Origin: Asparagopsis taxiformis
Taxonomy: Eukaryota > Rhodophyta > Florideophyceae > Bonnemaisoniales > Bonnemaisoniaceae
Assembly: GCA_030407315.1 (NCBI GenBank)
Contig: JALQPE010002409.1
Location: 205,575 to 269,574 of the forward strand
Length of the DNA: 64,000 nt
Reading direction: 5' to 3'
The stretch's first letter is position 1. Every line of letters begins with the position of its first letter. Both the position numbers and the translations under genes were made by a program. This document shows positions 31,074 through 41,173 of this stretch, one piece after another. The notes beneath the pieces are model-generated. The model made no database searches, had not been told where the DNA came from, and worked only from the letters and a program-made list of their open reading frames with translations.

Positions 31074-31574
31074 GCGGCAAATTTGGAGCGTTGGTGGATG
31101 GCGTGTTGTAGGAGAATAGCAGTTGACATGGATTGAAGAGTGGGATTAGCGAAGGCGTTGGTAGTTGAGAAAGAGCACATGGAAGATTCAGAGCTATTGA
31201 CATGATGCGTTAGATGCCGGCTAGCGTATCGCTGCGAAATTGTGCCAATTTGAACTATACGTTGCCACGTTGTTACCCTTGAGCCATGCTGTCCACTCCT
31301 CATCAAGTGTCGGGGGCAAACGATGCTGTAATTTTGTCTGACCAAAACTATTGGAAAGTTTTCCAAAAACTGAAGGCATCATCCAATCATACGACACGTA
31401 AGTTACATCATGTCAACCGCCTCGATGATCGGTACAAGTGTAAAAGCTAACAAACTCGGATGTAACAAAACAACAACTTGACTCGCATTGTTGCCCAGTC
31501 GTTAGAGTGAACCATTCAAATATGGCGCTAAACTTGTCGACGCACCCGACAGTGAACCTTGCTCATCGTTCACG
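31074..31574. other. Divergent promoter region, NAD kinase and membrane-protein genes
   Basis: About 500 bp with no gene-like ORF on either strand. Should contain both promoters. Confidence 0.45.
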
Positions 31575-32876
31575 ATGGAAGCTGGTCGTTCCGCAAATGA
31601 TCAAGCCTCTGTTGCTCCACGTAACGACATGTTCGACACGCAAACCTTGCAAAACCATATCCATCTGTTTTCCTGCGCTATCTCTCTAACTGGCCCATTC
31701 CTCAACTTCTTTTACCACTGGCAAACGACACTGCTACTCGGCATGACCCAAGCGCTTATTTCCTGGGTTATATTCGGAATCATATGGTGCGTGGCATTTT
31801 CCACAATAATGGGGCCGGTTTTTAAACTGGTTGCCATCATGTTCAGTTACCTCAATTTCATCCCATCTCTCGGGTCCTCCCTCTGGGCAGTTTTCTCTGT
31901 TGTCATCATGGTTTCTGTCATCAAAGACGGGCAATCTATGCCCGCGTTCCACAACTTACCCCTGTTTAGCCTCATCCTAGCCAATTTGCTCACCGTGGCT
32001 AATAACGTTGACGACGGACGTCACAGTGAACTCGTGAGCCGAATGGCTTCGGGAACGGATGCTCTTCTCGCGTCATTCTCCTTTACACACGGCAGAGCCA
32101 CATCTAGTATTCTAGACAGTATGTTCTTCACTTTGTTCGGAAGGTTTGCGTCATTACCTGAACAATATATTCATCAATTCTATGATCTGCAGAGGAGATG
32201 CAGAACACATTACCACAAGGGACAACATAGTAATCTGTATGAGCGTGATTTTAGAGCCTGGCAGAAATCCATTCCGCACTTCAAGAAAGTGTTTCTAATG
32301 CGACGATTGCTATGTTCGTTAGGCTTTATAATAGAGCTGGGTGCTTTGTTCTTTTCTTGTATGGCTCTCAAGCGATTGTTCGTCAGCAAAGACGAAGCAG
32401 TACACACGTTCATCCAGTTATCGAAAGCACAAGTATTTGCAGTTTTGTGTTCGTCCATTTTTTCATCTTATTTATGGAGTCTTACATGCATAGATTCAAC
32501 ATTTTCAACCGAAGCTGAATATCGCGCGTACACGTTAATACGCCTAAAGTCAAAGTGGATTAACAAGGCTGGAGAGAAGAATTTATGTTTGGAGAAAGGC
32601 CATGCGGTGAGATTCACATACGGAGCGGACAAGCGCTATTTCCTTCCGTACATAGACGCAGGTACTATTGGGCTTGTACCGGATTTAGAAGAGACAAGCT
32701 GTAATAGCATCAACACGAAAATCTTGAAGAGCATGGTAGTAGATGTGAAGATAAGCGTGCATAGAGGGGAAAAGCATGTGTTGAAAGCGGAAATTTACGA
32801 GCGAGAAAGCTGCGAAGAAGATGGAGGTGAAGAAACGGAGTCGAATATTCCGTGGGAGCTATCTTTTTTCATATGA
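31575..32876 (+). CDS. Unknown multi-span membrane protein
   Basis: 433 residues; family not recognised. Hydrophobic stretches at about 30-52, 54-75, 80-100, 105-118, 130-148, 245-268 and 285-305 suggest six or seven spans. A hydrophilic loop (150-240) contains SLPEQYIHQFYDLQRRC, and the C-terminal 130 residues are soluble and end in an acidic patch (EEDGGEETES). No signal peptide, no catalytic motif, no repeat. Codon use looks normal and the frame is uninterrupted over 1.3 kb, so it is probably a real gene. An ATG at 31629 (residue 19) is an alternative start. Confidence 0.6.
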   Translation: MEAGRSANDQASVAPRNDMFDTQTLQNHIHLFSCAISLTGPFLNFFYHWQTTLLLGMTQALISWVIFGIIWCVAFSTIMGPVFKLVAIMFSYLNFIPSLGSSLWAVFSVVIMVSVIKDGQSMPAFHNLPLFSLILANLLTVANNVDDGRHSELVSRMASGTDALLASFSFTHGRATSSILDSMFFTLFGRFASLPEQYIHQFYDLQRRCRTHYHKGQHSNLYERDFRAWQKSIPHFKKVFLMRRLLCSLGFIIELGALFFSCMALKRLFVSKDEAVHTFIQLSKAQVFAVLCSSIFSSYLWSLTCIDSTFSTEAEYRAYTLIRLKSKWINKAGEKNLCLEKGHAVRFTYGADKRYFLPYIDAGTIGLVPDLEETSCNSINTKILKSMVVDVKISVHRGEKHVLKAEIYERESCEEDGGEETESNIPWELSFFI

Positions 32877-34186
32877 GTTTCTCGGATAATCATGGTTCGT
32901 GTGCGGTGTCCAGTTACTCTGCAGAGAAGAGCATTCAACGCTGAAACAGTCAAGCTAGAGCACAGTTGTGTCACAGGTGTCAACCCGTGATGTGTTGTTG
33001 GCACCATCAACGGCGGCATGCGCAGTCCAACGGTCCAGTTGAGCGCATGACGTAATTTAGAAAACCAGACTCACACTGCAGTGTGCGTCACAGATTGAAT
33101 AGGAAAAACGGCTTCTCGTCGTACTGATAGACGAACAGAACATACAACTGAGACTGAGAAACCCTCCAAGCCTCCGATTCATTGCCAATTCTCTTCTGAC
33201 TTTGGTCCACGTGTACTGTGTTGACAGCATCACCATTGGACTCAGTTGCACAGCATATTTCGGAGGAATACACAATTGGATTTTGCCCCCCAAAAATTGA
33301 CGAAAATTCTCATCTATGACAGCAATGAATCATGTAGACTTACGGTGCTCGCTCAGACCAAAGTCAGTCCCATCCATGTATTCTGCTCTGCACATTGAGA
33401 TATCCGAGAACGGTCGACACCCCCAGTCTTTTTTGTGGTAGGCAAAAGTCACGTCGAGGTTTAGCTTCCATTAGGCGAGGTCAAATTGCGGTGTCATTGC
33501 AATTACTATTTGATATCAAGCTGTCGGCTGACTACCAAACCATCAAAACACATTTGTTCCAATACTATTAGCTATAAACATTGCAGCAACGATACTCAAC
33601 GGTGAGCTATACATCAATTTCTGTCTATAGAATCAATTCATGGCAATCATTGGGTTGTACCACAACTATGACTCCATGAATCTCAGGACACAGACATTCG
33701 TGATACTTGCAGTGATCTCAGATTTCTCTGAATCCAATAGAAGAGGTAAGAGCCTTTTCTCATGTCTGTAAACTCAGTTGGTTCCAAACACTGCTTCTAC
33801 CTAATACTTTACCTCTGTATTAGACCTTACCGAACCCGTCTCGAGTATTTCGAAAAGCCAATATTGCGAACAATCTGCTCATCAGAGAACACAACGTTCA
33901 AGATTTGGGAGTAATGATGCAACAAATGTCTATTTTGCTTAATTTTTGCTTGCCCAAGCTCTACAATAAAGGATCATTTTATTATTCGATAACTTGAACT
34001 GTGGACTCAGTTTGTACTCCTAAGGCAAAAAGTTTCAATACGGCTTGATATCAAAATGGGTTATAATACTCCATGGATAGCAACGAGTTTAAGCCCACAA
34101 CATGTGATTCTGAAAGTTCGGATGGGTTGGCACTATCAACGTTGTACCCTTCCGAGACAGTGAACATTTTGTGAAGTATCATTCAC
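32877..34186. other. Intergenic, 1.3 kb, no gene seen
   Basis: AT-rich, many stops in all frames. This gap marks the change from the dense housekeeping island to the sparse region with secreted-protein genes. Confidence 0.5.
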
Positions 34187-35041
34187 TCAGAAACGTGTGT
34201 ATCCGTCACGCATACAACCACGAACAAAAGGGTACTGAGGGTCAGAATCAAACCGGGGAGTATTTGCTTCCGTGCGAGGATATCCAGCCGCAGGAAGGCA
34301 ACAATCCATTGTTGTAGTTGTTGTTCCTGAGAACCGAATCTCCGGGTCGAAGTCACTGTCATCACTGTTCAACCTTAGTCCAGTAACCGATACCAGCTCC
34401 AATGGACATTTGATTCTTCTAATTGACGTTATATCTCCGTTTCGAGCTCCCCAATCATAGGAACGACGACACAATTCTTTCACAGTTGGCTCACCAGGCG
34501 GTGGAGAACCAGTGGCCGGAAAATCAGGGGCCATGGAGCATTCTTGTACGCTCTGTATTCCACCAAATTCCTCTCCGAAAGCGCTCTCATCTTCATTGAA
34601 CATTGGAAGTGATCCAGATTCTGTCGTGGGCATTTCGGAATCCCGTGTACATGCGTTGAAAATCCCAAAACCTCCAGCACCAGTTTGCATATCAAACTGA
34701 CCATCCTTGATATCTGTGCCTTCGTTTACGACCTGACCTACGAATGTCCAGGAGCTTCCAAATTTAGTAAACTCATAGCATTTCCCAAGATTACCTTCCG
34801 GTCCGTACGATCCAACTACGAAAAAGGTCTCTGATCTGTATTGGCTTTGGGCAATATTCATCCTCTCTGATCCGAAGGACCAATCAAGACACATATATCG
34901 ACTACCACCCTGGCAGGAACCAGCTGGTATCGTCGATTGCCGAGACAGGGCATGAATCTCAGAGGAAGGAATAGATACTGCTTGAAATAGGTGCAAACAG
35001 GATAAAGCGAAACAGAGAGCAAAAAGCGTTGGGGAGTTCAT
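34187..35041 (-). CDS. Secreted GH45/expansin-like double-psi barrel protein
   Basis: 284 residues with a clear signal peptide (1-21). GKCYEFTKFG (87-96), VVNEGTDIKDGQFDM (104-118) and GAGGFGIFNACT (121-132), then FGGIQSVQEC, match the order of GH45 endoglucanases (CYEFTF, VTNTGGD..HFDL, GGGVGIFNGC, GGI..EC). Asp117 occupies the position of the GH45 catalytic acid. I do not see the N-terminal TRYWDCCKP block that carries the catalytic base, so activity is doubtful: it may be a weak or non-catalytic wall-binding relative. Thirteen cysteines outside the signal suggest disulfides. TATA-like box about 80 bp upstream. Confidence 0.6.
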   Translation of the reverse strand: MNSPTLFALCFALSCLHLFQAVSIPSSEIHALSRQSTIPAGSCQGGSRYMCLDWSFGSERMNIAQSQYRSETFFVVGSYGPEGNLGKCYEFTKFGSSWTFVGQVVNEGTDIKDGQFDMQTGAGGFGIFNACTRDSEMPTTESGSLPMFNEDESAFGEEFGGIQSVQECSMAPDFPATGSPPPGEPTVKELCRRSYDWGARNGDITSIRRIKCPLELVSVTGLRLNSDDSDFDPEIRFSGTTTTTMDCCLPAAGYPRTEANTPRFDSDPQYPFVRGCMRDGYTRF

Positions 35042-35120
35042 TGTGAGTTTGGGTATCAGTTGGTTGAATTGATGGTGGTTAGATTTGGTTTTGCCAGTCC
35101 CAAGAAGAATAGAACCATCG

Positions 35121-35129
35121 GTATTTATA
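35121..35129 (-). promoter_or_regulatory. TATA-like box of the GH45-like gene
   Basis: Reads TATAAATAC on the minus strand, 80 bp before the ATG at 35041. Similar boxes precede the other secreted-protein genes in this region. Confidence 0.5.
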
Positions 35130-36004
35130 CTGAACTGAGTATGGAAGAACAGGGCGCAGGATATGCAAAGCTATTTATGGAACATGCATAATGGTTTGCC
35201 CGAAACTGCATGTGAGAAAATCTGCCATCATGTTCGAGGAATGATGCGAATACATTGACCAGTTGAAGGTGAAAGCCGTGTCGATAAGTTTGAGATTATG
35301 TCGTGTAATTAAAGTGCAGGATATGTTGTTCTCAAAAACTGTCAAACATTGCTATGCCCCTGATGACAGAACAAAGTCCTCGCGTGAAAAGAGTACAGAT
35401 GTATCTTTTTAACAGCGCTTTATCGTTTGTGAATTACATGGAGGCTCTAGAATATCGTTTTTCATTGCTGCTCTGAACGAAATATGTATCTGCGTTGGCT
35501 TGCTATCTTCGTACTGATGGCCGAATATATAAATTGGTGTTCGTGCTTCAATTACCTGGCGGAGATTGGGGGACTGGCTACACTGCTGTAACCTCACCTA
35601 CTCGACTAGGAACTATGATATCACGGCTCCAGCACGATACCATCAATAGAGATCTTTGTGATCAACTGATCTTTGCTTTGCGCGTCAAAAATGGATGGTC
35701 CCTAAATTTAAACCATCGATTTTGCCCCTCTGTACTACATCCATGTCGAGATTATCATAAGTTCAAGCCACGCATTGGGCGACTTGGGCGACACTAAAGA
35801 TTTGAGAATAATGTTCATATTCTTGTTCCGATCACTACTCACAACCATCCTTGGAAATCTGCATTCTCTTTCCCGCAACTGCCAGGCCGGCGCTGCCTGG
35901 GTGCAAAGCGCCTAAGGTCAATCCCTCAAGCCAATGTGCTGGACTGGTGGCTTATTTATACTTCCAGGTCAACCACCATGGATAGTGTACACCAGAACTT
36001 ACGC
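35130..36004. other. Intergenic, no gene seen
   Basis: Small ORFs only; nothing resembling a protein domain or structured RNA. Confidence 0.45.
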
Positions 36005-36870
36005 CTATGTGCAACTCCTTGCAACATCTACTATTAGCACGTCTGACATCTCTCCGGCAAACAGCAAACGGTCCGGAAAATTGCAGAAACCTTCGCGACA
36101 AACCTGCGAGTTATGTCCTCTTCCACTGACAAAAATTAAAACCGGTCCGGAAAACAGCAAAGCGATATGTCCACGTCGTCCGCGTACATTACCCGGCGTA
36201 ACAATTCGTCCATGGAGAGCCAGTTCAACACGGTACAGGTTTATTTCGCATATACAACCTGGAAACGTGCAAGAACTGCTAGTAGTGATGGGTAGATTGG
36301 GACATGTCTCACCCTCGCAGATTAAACCATTCGAGCACTCTGGAAGTAGGTTCGAATTACATTTTCCAACCACAGCCGTTATCATTGTACATATTCGAAA
36401 GATAGGTGGACTGTTTCATGCCAAGTCACTTAGGCACATGATAACTCGGAAGCTGTCATAACCTGCCACAGTGACAGGTGGATCTGGGCATCTTGCAATG
36501 ATATAGTCAAGTTTCTTCTGGCGGAGAGAGAATGGATCTTGCCCACAACCCCAACTCAAAGTCAAAATGTAAACACCTTTGAACGACCGCGGGTCTAATG
36601 GCGATGACGTTTCTTCGCATATGTCTACACCTGTGAAACAAATCCGACTATCAGCGATGATCACTGTGTTGTAACTTCCGTTCACACAGAGACAAGGCAT
36701 TTCTGACAAGCTGCTTGTTGCCTCTGTCTACTGCTTCCTCCGCACCCAATATTGTGTACCAGCAGTACATCGCAGGACCTTCGCCGGCTAAGCTTGCAGT
36801 ACATGTATTATCGGAAAGAGATAGATCTGGTAGGCCCGAAGGAATCGTTCCAATGTCTTCCTTATTAGTA
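36005..36870 (-). pseudogene. Decayed secreted cysteine-rich protein gene
   Basis: Three linked open stretches on the minus strand. From about 36870 an open stretch containing DNTCTASLAGEG and MYCWYTILGAEEAV; a frame change near 36680; then ICFTGVDICEET through SWGCGQDPFS to MCLSDLA and a TGA at 36418-36416. The same frame resumes directly and reads on to 36005, with CSNGLICEGETC, whose spacing (C-x5-C-x4-C) equals that of a module in the paralogues at 39.3 and 43.0 kb. One frameshift plus one in-frame stop suggest a pseudogene. Alternatives are unrecognised introns or, less likely, a recoded TGA. I could not find a signal-peptide exon. Confidence 0.35.
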
Positions 36871-37522
36871 TTGGGGCTGTTCTGCTACATTGGAAAAAGA
36901 TTATGGCTATAGCTGCCACTGATGGTCATCAATATCTCAAATAACCGGTCTTCGGGAGGACTGATGTAGGACAGATTAGCTGCGCATTCAACTGCCTAAG
37001 AAGAAGGTAATCCTCCTGCAGTGATTGGTAATTTTCAACATTTGCCGTTTACGAAGAGAAGGTCATTCTGACAAGCTACTAAGGGATTCTGTACACATCA
37101 ACCCCACACACTCGCCGTCATCGGGCACTTTTTAGGCCTGATGGATCCTGTGAAACCCAAATTTTGGTCGTGCCAGATCTAGTCGCAGCACGACAGCCTC
37201 CAGGACCAGATGATAATTTCGGAATGCTCCACCAACACTTTCAAAATCGTGCTGACGTATAGACAATGAATTACGCGTTTACGTTGTGCTAATGCACATT
37301 AGCATTGCGCATCTACAGTTATTGGGTCGTATGAAGAGGCTGAGGCGCTCTGCGCGCTTAATATCCAGAGCTGTATACGATTCCCTGCTAGCAGGTTGGA
37401 AATGACCTCTTCCATTCATGCATTCAATTTCATCTTGATACACCCTTTGCCGCAGGGTCCACCTAATACTATCACTCTGTCGCTGGATGTCTTTTTGATG
37501 GTTTAAGTACTTAACTTGTCTC
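36871..37522. other. Intergenic before the hairpin array
   Basis: No gene seen; a minus-strand ORF (37279-37542) looks like chance. Confidence 0.4.
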
Positions 37523-37782
37523 GTTAATTCAGGGTGGGGCACCCGGGGTATTCGTCAACAAAGTATTTCGTTTCCTGTTGTTATTTCAGGACGGGTGTCC
37601 GGGGTAATCAGCCAGGTTGCAATCCACTTCCAGTTATTTCAGGGCGTCGAGCCCGGAGTAATCAGCGAAGCGAATATTCCAGTCTCCAGTTATTTCAGGG
37701 CTAATAGCCCGGAGTAATCAGCGAGGTGGTGAGCCAATCCTCAGTTATTTCAGAGCTAAGAGCCCGGGGTAATCAGCAGGTT
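37523..37782. repeat. Tandem array of five hairpin units, period 53-57 bp
   Basis: Units start at 37523, 37580, 37633, 37689 and 37744. Each begins GTTATTTCAG (first copy GTTAATTCAG), continues with a small stem-loop, then reads CCGG(A/G)GTAATCAGC (the first copy diverges after GGGGTA). The stems differ but stay paired: GGGTG/CACCC, GGAC/GTCC, GGGC/GCCC and GGGCT/AGCCC; the fifth (GAGCT/AGCCC) keeps most pairs. The 20-25 bp spacers after each unit are unrelated. No coding sequence overlaps it convincingly. Function unknown. Confidence 0.85.
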
Positions 37783-37843
37783 GGTTGGTGTAACGGGGTT
37801 ACTGATGCGTATGCAATCGGGTGGTTTGTTGTTGGTTAATTGT

Positions 37844-38227
37844 TCATTCGTTGATGATCTCTAGCTCTAGCAATCTGTTCTCTAGATTAAATACACGAAT
37901 TACTGGACTGTTCGGCCTTGATACGGGCGCTGATCTTTTCCAGATCAGAGGGTTTCCCGATCTCGGGTAATCGACTGTCTTCGGTGTATAATTGTCTCGC
38001 AAAGACAATACTGTCTCCTTAATTGTACGGTGGTTCGGGTGCAATTTTGATCCACGACACAATCCAATGCAACCCTCCTTGTTCAGATGTCCAGAACAAG
38101 TCAAATGTTTCGCACAGATGTGATCTGAAGCTACAGAAGAGTGTCCACGGTCGATGAGCGGTTTATAGCATGTTCCGTCGAAGCTACCAATGAATAGATG
38201 GGAAGCCCGAAACAATCCTCTCATCAT
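37844..38227 (-). pseudogene. Divergent remnant of the cysteine-rich family (or a small unknown protein)
   Basis: 127 residues. CAKHLTCSGHLNKEGC (C-x5-C-x8-C) has the same spacing as module C of the paralogues at 39.3 and 43.0 kb. The rest, including a basic C-terminal half, does not match and there is no signal peptide, so I read it as a remnant. A GGTAAG donor-like site just upstream leaves room for a lost first exon. Confidence 0.3.
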
Positions 38228-39314
38228 CCCCTGTTCTTACCCGTTGGTGTTTTGCACTTTTTCCTATTCGTTGGTTATACGCACTTGAGAAGCGTGGTGC
38301 GGATAGAGTTTGTGGTATCCCAGGATTCCTTGTGCTTGATTGTTGAAGAATGGACGGCAGTGTTGGAAACGTCTTTGGATAAAGGTAGATAGACTTTTTG
38401 AGAAGATTGTTGTAAATTTTCCCCGGCATGATTGCGAGGATACAGTCCCCAGTTTAGTATGGAGAAATGGAGCAGTCGTGAGAAATTTCAGTTTTCAGAA
38501 TGCCAGTGAGAAGAGGAGCCGAATTGGCAACTGATGACGGTAGTTGGATGTACACAGTCACATAGTGTCGTTCCGCTTGCGACTAGGAACTTTCAAACCC
38601 AAAGAGAATACTATGAGCAAGAGATCTGGCCTGCATGTTTTAACAGAATTTGCTAATCCCCTGACCTGGTGTCCTACATGAATCGTCCAGTAAACAGGCT
38701 GGTGGCACTGGACCATACGTTGAAGCGACGATTGACTGGTTTCGTGATGTCCCGTTGATAACAAGATAAGGTGAAAATGAATCCAACATTCAATAAATTG
38801 AATACCTTTTTCAACTTGGACAATCCATATACGACGCTTGTTCATGAAAGGCTTCTGATCAACCTCGTGCTTCTAGATGTCATTTTAGGCAATCCTTCCA
38901 ACTTCTCAATCACACTTCATCCCAACATTCTACTTACCAGGTCAAAATAGATCTGCTGGGGTCTATACTTTTTGTTGAAGACTCTGTTGACTCTCACAAA
39001 GGCCGTGTGGACGAAGTGTAGTAATACTATGCTAAGTTAGGTCCTCAATACAGTTTCTTCAACATCGTCAATCGGGAAAAACAAAAATACATGTAACCAA
39101 TATTCTAGTTTATTGCTCGCTGTAACACAACAAACTCGCTTTGAATTCATCAACAAATGCAACTCATAAAGACTTGAATCAATTTCAAACACTATCTCTC
39201 TATTCTGTTTTCACCATGTTCATCAGAAACTCCCTTCCTGAAACGAATAAAACCATTTCCATTCCTGTATCACATCGGACCTCCATTTGCTATCGTGTAT
39301 AGCGTTCCATTACT
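38228..39314. other. Intergenic, no gene seen
   Basis: AT-rich; only short chance ORFs on both strands. Confidence 0.45.
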
Positions 39315-39893
39315 TCAACGTCGAGCACATTTGTAGTTCACGCACACAAGATCACTCCGGCAGATCCAGAATGGATCACGACCACAACTCTGTCCAACGC
39401 CCATTGGCTTAACGCAAATATCTCTGCGAGCATTTCCGACACAAACCAGGCCATCTTCACAGACAGTTCCAGCTTCTTTACAAGACTCATCCAGACCGAC
39501 GACCCTCACACAGCGACGATCCATGCATCTGAGACCTGCTCCACAGACTGATAACGGACCACGGGAGCAGGGTCCATTAAGTGGGATTGGAGTTACACAA
39601 CGGCCTGCAGGACGACCGGTGCAGATTTGTCCTGGAGGACATGTGCGTCGTTTGTTACAAACATTATTCGGACGCCGATTTCCCCTTGCACGTCCATGTC
39701 CGCGTGATCGTTCAGTATTGTTGATGTTGAATTGAGCGTATTGATGGTTTCCGGGGTATTTTGAGGTAGTTGCGGAGCTTAAGTGTACAGTATCAGATGC
39801 GACTGTTTCCTTGGATTTGATAGCGGTGGAAGTGACGGTCGAGATGAGAATAAAGGATAGCAGAAATGTTGTCGTGAGAGGTGAAATCGCCAT
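39315..39893 (-). CDS. Secreted cysteine-rich four-module protein
   Basis: 192 residues. Signal peptide 1-23, then a Ser/Thr/Asn/Arg-rich stretch (24-80), then four modules of about 28 residues with four cysteines each: A (TCPPGQICTGRPAGRC), B (PCSRGPLSVCGAGLRC), C (SCKEAGTVCEDGLVC), D (SCGRDPFWICRSDLVC). The paralogue at 43.0 kb contains the same A-B-C-D order twice. The spacing recalls EB or dickkopf-like disulfide modules, but no named family is certain. Likely extracellular, perhaps cell-wall or defence related; that is inference from secretion and cysteine content only. TATA-like box 84 bp upstream. Confidence 0.8.
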   Translation of the reverse strand: MAISPLTTTFLLSFILISTVTSTAIKSKETVASDTVHLSSATTSKYPGNHQYAQFNINNTERSRGHGRARGNRRPNNVCNKRRTCPPGQICTGRPAGRCVTPIPLNGPCSRGPLSVCGAGLRCMDRRCVRVVGLDESCKEAGTVCEDGLVCVGNARRDICVKPMGVGQSCGRDPFWICRSDLVCVNYKCARR

Positions 39894-39976
39894 TGTGAAA
39901 TTGTTGTTTTCTTGTCGATGGATAGAGAATGATGTGAGTTGTACCGAGGAGTTGAGACAAGGAAGGATTAATCCCG

Positions 39977-39985
39977 GTACTTATA
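39977..39985 (-). promoter_or_regulatory. TATA-like box of the four-module gene
   Basis: Reads TATAAGTAC on the minus strand, 84 bp before the ATG at 39893. Confidence 0.45.
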
Positions 39986-41101
39986 GATATTTGAATCCTT
40001 TTTTCCTGGACAATGGATGAAGTTTACTGAAAGAAGGATGGAATGAGAAACCATGTCTAGAGAACTACCAGGAAAAATGAGTGTTTTCTCTGTCGACATG
40101 TTCCATTGGGAACTGAACTTGGATTTTGGTGGCATTCAGATTGTAACAATGGAGAATGACGTCTGTAACGCTGTTACAGACAATGAAGTCAACTAGAATG
40201 ACATTGACATTTGATCATGGGGATAGGTTCATAGTCTGACTAGAAGACAGGGGAGCGTGTGTTGCAATTGATTTAGAGAAGCTGAAAGAAACGAATTTTA
40301 ATGGAGGGTTTTGAATGGAGTGCTCAATGCGGTTTCAACTAGTGTGGCGCGATGAAGACAGCATTTGTGTGCACACATCAGAACGAGAAATCTTTTCTTG
40401 ATCTTGCCAAAGTAAGTCAGTGATTATAACGTAGACGTGGTGATTGAAATGTACTGCTGGTGAGAAGCGAAGAGTATGTTTTAACTGCAATGATTGGTTG
40501 CAGCGGATACGCGTGGAAAAAAAGTTGGCATGTATGCGATCCTTGTCATCGGACGAGGAGAGATTTGAGTAGTAAGGACGTCATGTGTATATTATCTACG
40601 CGGTGTGATTGGATGGGAGGGAAGAATGGTAGTATGAGGATTTTTTACGTTAAAACAGTTAGATATCTAGAAACAGGCGAGATTGTTTTCATATAGGATC
40701 ATGATGACGTTTGAAAAAGAGTGTGCGAGGAATAAATTAAAAATTTCGTTTTCAACCTACAGTAGATATGTCTACTCGATTTGTGACGTCAATGTTAGAT
40801 GATGATGACGACTCAATATTTCATCAAACGCGCAACTGTTATTACGTATTAACAGTTCATATGTATTGTCTAGGGTATGGATGCGTTGCAAAATTTTCAA
40901 ATACTTGTCAAGTAAAGTCACACGTCCTCATCAGGCTCCAACTCCACGCAACATCCGTAGTGCGTCCCCTGTTGTACAGCAGGATTTTTTCACTCCGTAA
41001 CGTTCATGGTCGAAGCACACTACGTCTGTTGGCAACACGAAGGCAAAATTGCCAATGGTTAGTGACACTCCAATCCATCTCCTGAATGGAATTCAAAAAT
41101 T
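39986..41101. other. Intergenic, no gene seen
   Basis: An ATG-started ORF of 105 codons at 40768-41085 on the plus strand has no recognisable features and runs up to the tRNA gene; probably chance. Confidence 0.4.
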
Positions 41102-41173
41102 TTCCTCCACGGGGAATTGAACCCCGGCCTCCCGAGTGAGAGTCGGAAATCCTAACCACTAGACCATAGAGGA
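41102..41173 (-). tRNA. tRNA-Glu (CTC)
   Basis: 72 nt on the minus strand. Acceptor stem TCCTCTA pairs with TGGAGGA (one G-U), discriminator A. D-arm has GGTCTAGTGGTTAGGA; anticodon stem TCCGA/TCGGG with loop CTCTCAC, anticodon CTC; T-arm CGGGG-TTCAATT-CCCCG. A and B box promoter elements fit the D- and T-arms. No intron. This reads GAG codons. Confidence 0.93.

Noticed and set aside
35934..36461. Plus-strand ORF of 175 codons
   Set aside because: Overlaps the decayed minus-strand cysteine-rich gene and has no signal peptide or domain.
37523..37782. CRISPR array
   Set aside because: Repeats are imperfect, the stems vary, spacers are 20-odd bp without order, there are no cas genes and the DNA is eukaryotic.
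40768..41085. ATG-started ORF of 105 codons next to the tRNA gene
   Set aside because: No hydrophobic core, motif or similarity; length is within chance for this composition.
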